Assembly: GCA_021842465.1 (NCBI GenBank)
Contig: JAKBZN010000024.1
Location: forward strand, 1-34,635
Length of the DNA stretch: 34,635 nucleotides
Direction: 5' to 3'
Source: Pseudomonadota bacterium
Lineage (GTDB): Bacteria; Pseudomonadota; Gammaproteobacteria; Burkholderiales; Burkholderiaceae_F
A program made the position numbers and the translations under genes. Positions within the stretch are counted from its first letter, which is position 1; each line of letters begins with the position of its first letter. Shown piece after piece: positions 32,535 through 34,635 of this stretch. The notes under the pieces are model-generated. The model was not told where the DNA came from. It saw nothing but the letters and a program-made list of their open reading frames with translations, and made no database searches.

Positions 32535-34635
32535 ATGGCCGACCAACGTCCAGACCCCGACGCGCTGCTCGCGCGGATCCAGAACGAAGCCGAACGCGCG
32601 GCGCGCGGCCGCCTGAAGCTGTTTTTCGGCGCTTCCGCCGGGGTCGGGAAGACCTACGCCATGCTGTCGGCGGCCCGCCGCCAGCGCGACCAGGGGGTGG
32701 ACGTCGTCATTGGCGTGGTCGAAACCCATGGGCGCAACGAAACCGAGGTATTGACGGCGGGGCTCGAGCGCATTCCCCTGCGGGAGATCGTCTATCGCGA
32801 CCGGACATTTCCCGAGTTCGACCTCGACGCAGCGCTGCGTCGCAAGCCGGATCTGATCCTTGTCGATGAACTGGCCCACAGCAACGTCGAGGGGTCGCGC
32901 CATCCCAAGCGGTGGCAGGACGTGGAGGAACTGCTCGCCGCCGGCATCGACGTCTACACCACGATCAACGTCCAGCACCTGGAAACGCTCAACGACGTGG
33001 TGAGCGGGATCACCGGGATCCGCATCCGGGAAACGGTTCCGGATCGGGTGTTCGACCGGGCGGACGAGGTGGTGCTCGTCGACCTCACTCCGGATGAACT
33101 CCTGCAGCGGCTCCAGGACGGCAAGGTATACATCAGCCGGCAGGCCGAGAGCGCGGTCCGGAACTTCTTTCGCAAGGGCAACCTCATCGCCCTGCGGGAG
33201 CTGGCGCTGCGCCGCACCGCCGACCGCGTCGACGGCGAGATGCTGCAATACCGGCGGGACCGGGCGGTCGCCCCGGTCTGGCAGACGCGCGACTCCCTGC
33301 TCGCCTGCGTCACCGCGGGCGCGGACGACGACCGGGTGGTCCGCACCGCGGGCCGCATCGCGAGCCGGCTGGAAATTCCCTGGCACGCGATCTACGTCGA
33401 AACGCCGGAGCGCACCCGGATCGGCGACGCTGCGCGGCAGGCGGTGATGAAGGCGCTCAAGCTGGCGCAATCGATGGGCGCGGAGACGGCGACGCTTGCC
33501 GACCACGACGAGGTTGCGGCGACCGTTCGCTATGCGCGCGACCACAATCTCTCGCGGATGATCGTCGGCCATTCCCGGCCGCTCCGCAGTTGGCGTCCCC
33601 GCGCCGGGTTTCCCATCTGGCGTCGTTCCTTCGCCGATCGGCTCGCCGGTAGCGCGCCGGATCTCGAGGTGACGATCGTGAGCGCCGTCGACCGGGAGGC
33701 GGCCCGGTCCCGGATGCCCGAGGACCGCCTCCCGATCGAGGCGGGGTCGCTTCCCGCCTATGCCGGCGCCGCCGCGGTGTGTGCGGGCGCGGCCCTGATT
33801 TCCGCCCCGCTGCAGTCCCTCTTCACGTTGCCCAACATCGTCATGCTCTTCCTGCTTGCCGTGGTGCTCGTCGCGCTGCGGTTCGGCCGGGGGCCCGCCG
33901 TGCTCGCCTCGTTCCTGAGCGTGCTCGAATTCGATTTCTTCTATGTGCCGCCGAAGTTTTCCTTCGCCGTCTCGGACGTGCAGTACCTGCTCACGTTCGC
34001 CGTCATGCTGGCGGTGGGCTTGATCGCCGGCCAGCTCACCGCGGGTCTGCAATATCAGGCGCGGGTCGCAAACCGGCGCGAAGGACGGGTGCGCGGCCTC
34101 TATGAAATGGCACGCGATCTTTCCGGCGCCCTGCTTCCGGATCAGATCGCGGAGATCTGCGAGCGCTTCCTCGATCGCGAAATGCACGCGCACGCGATCC
34201 TGCTCCTCGCCGACGACCACGAAAAGGTGGTTCTCCCTCGCGATGACGCCGATCGTGCCGATTCCGTTCCGTTGGAACCGGGCATCGCGCAGTGGGCTCT
34301 GGATCACGGCGAAGCGGCGGGCATGGGCACGAACACGCTGCCCGCGACCCCGGCGCTTTATTTGCCGCTCAAGGCCCCGATGCGCATGCGAGGGGTGCTG
34401 GTCGTCGTGCCGCGCGAAGCCGCCCGCCTGCAGGGGCCCGAGCAGAGCCGGCTGCTCGATACGGTGGCCCGCCTCGCCGCCATCGCGCTCGAGCGCGTCC
34501 ACTACGTCGACGTCGCGCAGCGGGTGAGCCTGCAGATGGAATCGGAGCGGTTGCGCAATTCGCTCCTTTCGGCCATTTCGCACGATCTGCGCACGCCGCT
34601 CGCCGCGCTTGTTGGGCTCGCCGATTCCCTGCAAT
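32535..34635 (+). CDS. kdpD: KdpD osmosensitive potassium-channel sensor histidine kinase (5' part)
   Basis: The first 700 codons are present and the gene runs off the right edge; KdpD proteins are about 900 residues. The N-terminal KdpD domain has the Walker A motif GASAGVGKT at 32-40 and the family signature LVDELAHSN (109-117), then HPKRWQDVEELLAAGIDVYTTINVQHLE. A Usp-like domain follows (about 252-380, LLACVTAGADDDRVV ... MIVGHS). Four closely spaced transmembrane helices occupy about 405-500, then a GAF-like domain and the dimerisation box AISHDLRTPLAAL with the phosphorylated H683. KdpD controls the Kdp potassium pump through KdpE. No kdpFABC genes lie upstream: the gene is divergent from rpoH, so kdpE and the pump, if present, must be to the right or elsewhere. 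Confidence 0.95.
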   Translation, partial: MADQRPDPDALLARIQNEAERAARGRLKLFFGASAGVGKTYAMLSAARRQRDQGVDVVIGVVETHGRNETEVLTAGLERIPLREIVYRDRTFPEFDLDAALRRKPDLILVDELAHSNVEGSRHPKRWQDVEELLAAGIDVYTTINVQHLETLNDVVSGITGIRIRETVPDRVFDRADEVVLVDLTPDELLQRLQDGKVYISRQAESAVRNFFRKGNLIALRELALRRTADRVDGEMLQYRRDRAVAPVWQTRDSLLACVTAGADDDRVVRTAGRIASRLEIPWHAIYVETPERTRIGDAARQAVMKALKLAQSMGAETATLADHDEVAATVRYARDHNLSRMIVGHSRPLRSWRPRAGFPIWRRSFADRLAGSAPDLEVTIVSAVDREAARSRMPEDRLPIEAGSLPAYAGAAAVCAGAALISAPLQSLFTLPNIVMLFLLAVVLVALRFGRGPAVLASFLSVLEFDFFYVPPKFSFAVSDVQYLLTFAVMLAVGLIAGQLTAGLQYQARVANRREGRVRGLYEMARDLSGALLPDQIAEICERFLDREMHAHAILLLADDHEKVVLPRDDADRADSVPLEPGIAQWALDHGEAAGMGTNTLPATPALYLPLKAPMRMRGVLVVVPREAARLQGPEQSRLLDTVARLAAIALERVHYVDVAQRVSLQMESERLRNSLLSAISHDLRTPLAALVGLADSLQ

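Noticed and set aside
32262-34634. Extension of the rpoH frame to over 1000 residues on the minus strand
   Set aside because: The part beyond 32261 is antisense to kdpD and is low-complexity; rpoH has a good start and ribosome site at 32261.

Overview
This is high-GC proteobacterial chromosome, most likely from the Betaproteobacteria (Burkholderiales or a relative). The best taxonomic marker is a DUF3567 (BTH_I0359-type) gene beside metH. A type-2 ferredoxin-NADP reductase, the prkA-yeaH-spoVR trio and rpoH controlled through a CIRCE element fit the same group. This assignment comes from gene families, not from a database match.

Layout. 0-1.4 kb: the 3' end of an ABC-2 permease gene, convergent with a class I fructose-bisphosphate aldolase. 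1.6-3.7 kb: a leftward arsD-arsA arsenite operon with no arsR or arsB in view. 3.7-4.2 kb: a degenerate non-coding stretch with short repeats. 4.2-6.0 kb: leftward HNH endonuclease and truncated tniQ genes. 6.1-12.5 kb: a rightward type I restriction-modification operon, hsdR-hsdM-hsdS. 12.5-14.05 kb: a lower-GC overlapping three-gene cassette (TIGR04255 protein, an 81-residue protein, a 'TQDCDL' protein) of unknown function. 14.26-14.32 kb: three 20-bp repeats ending in ACA, 22 bp past the glmS stop codon. They closely resemble the TnsB-binding end of Tn7. I therefore read the restriction-modification, HNH, TniQ and cassette block as cargo or remains of a Tn7-like element at attTn7. The transposase genes tnsABC and the distal end were not found in this window.

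14.3-26 kb is mostly core chromosome: glmS, ferredoxin-NADP reductase, a rhomboid protease, a small membrane protein coupled to a GspE-like protein with a broken Walker A motif, DUF3567, full-length cobalamin-dependent metH, a ChaN-like lipoprotein and comF. comF carries an in-frame insertion made of DnaA-box-like TCCACA repeats.

26-34.6 kb holds the leftward prkA-yeaH-spoVR operon with a candidate sigma-54 promoter, then rpoH, and divergently the 5' part of kdpD, cut by the window end. rpoH has an intrinsic terminator, a near-consensus sigma-E promoter and a CIRCE operator over the predicted start site.

The most interesting parts are the Tn7-like end and its defence-type cargo, the uncharacterised three-gene cassette, the DnaA-box-like array inside comF, and the stacked sigma-E/CIRCE control of rpoH.
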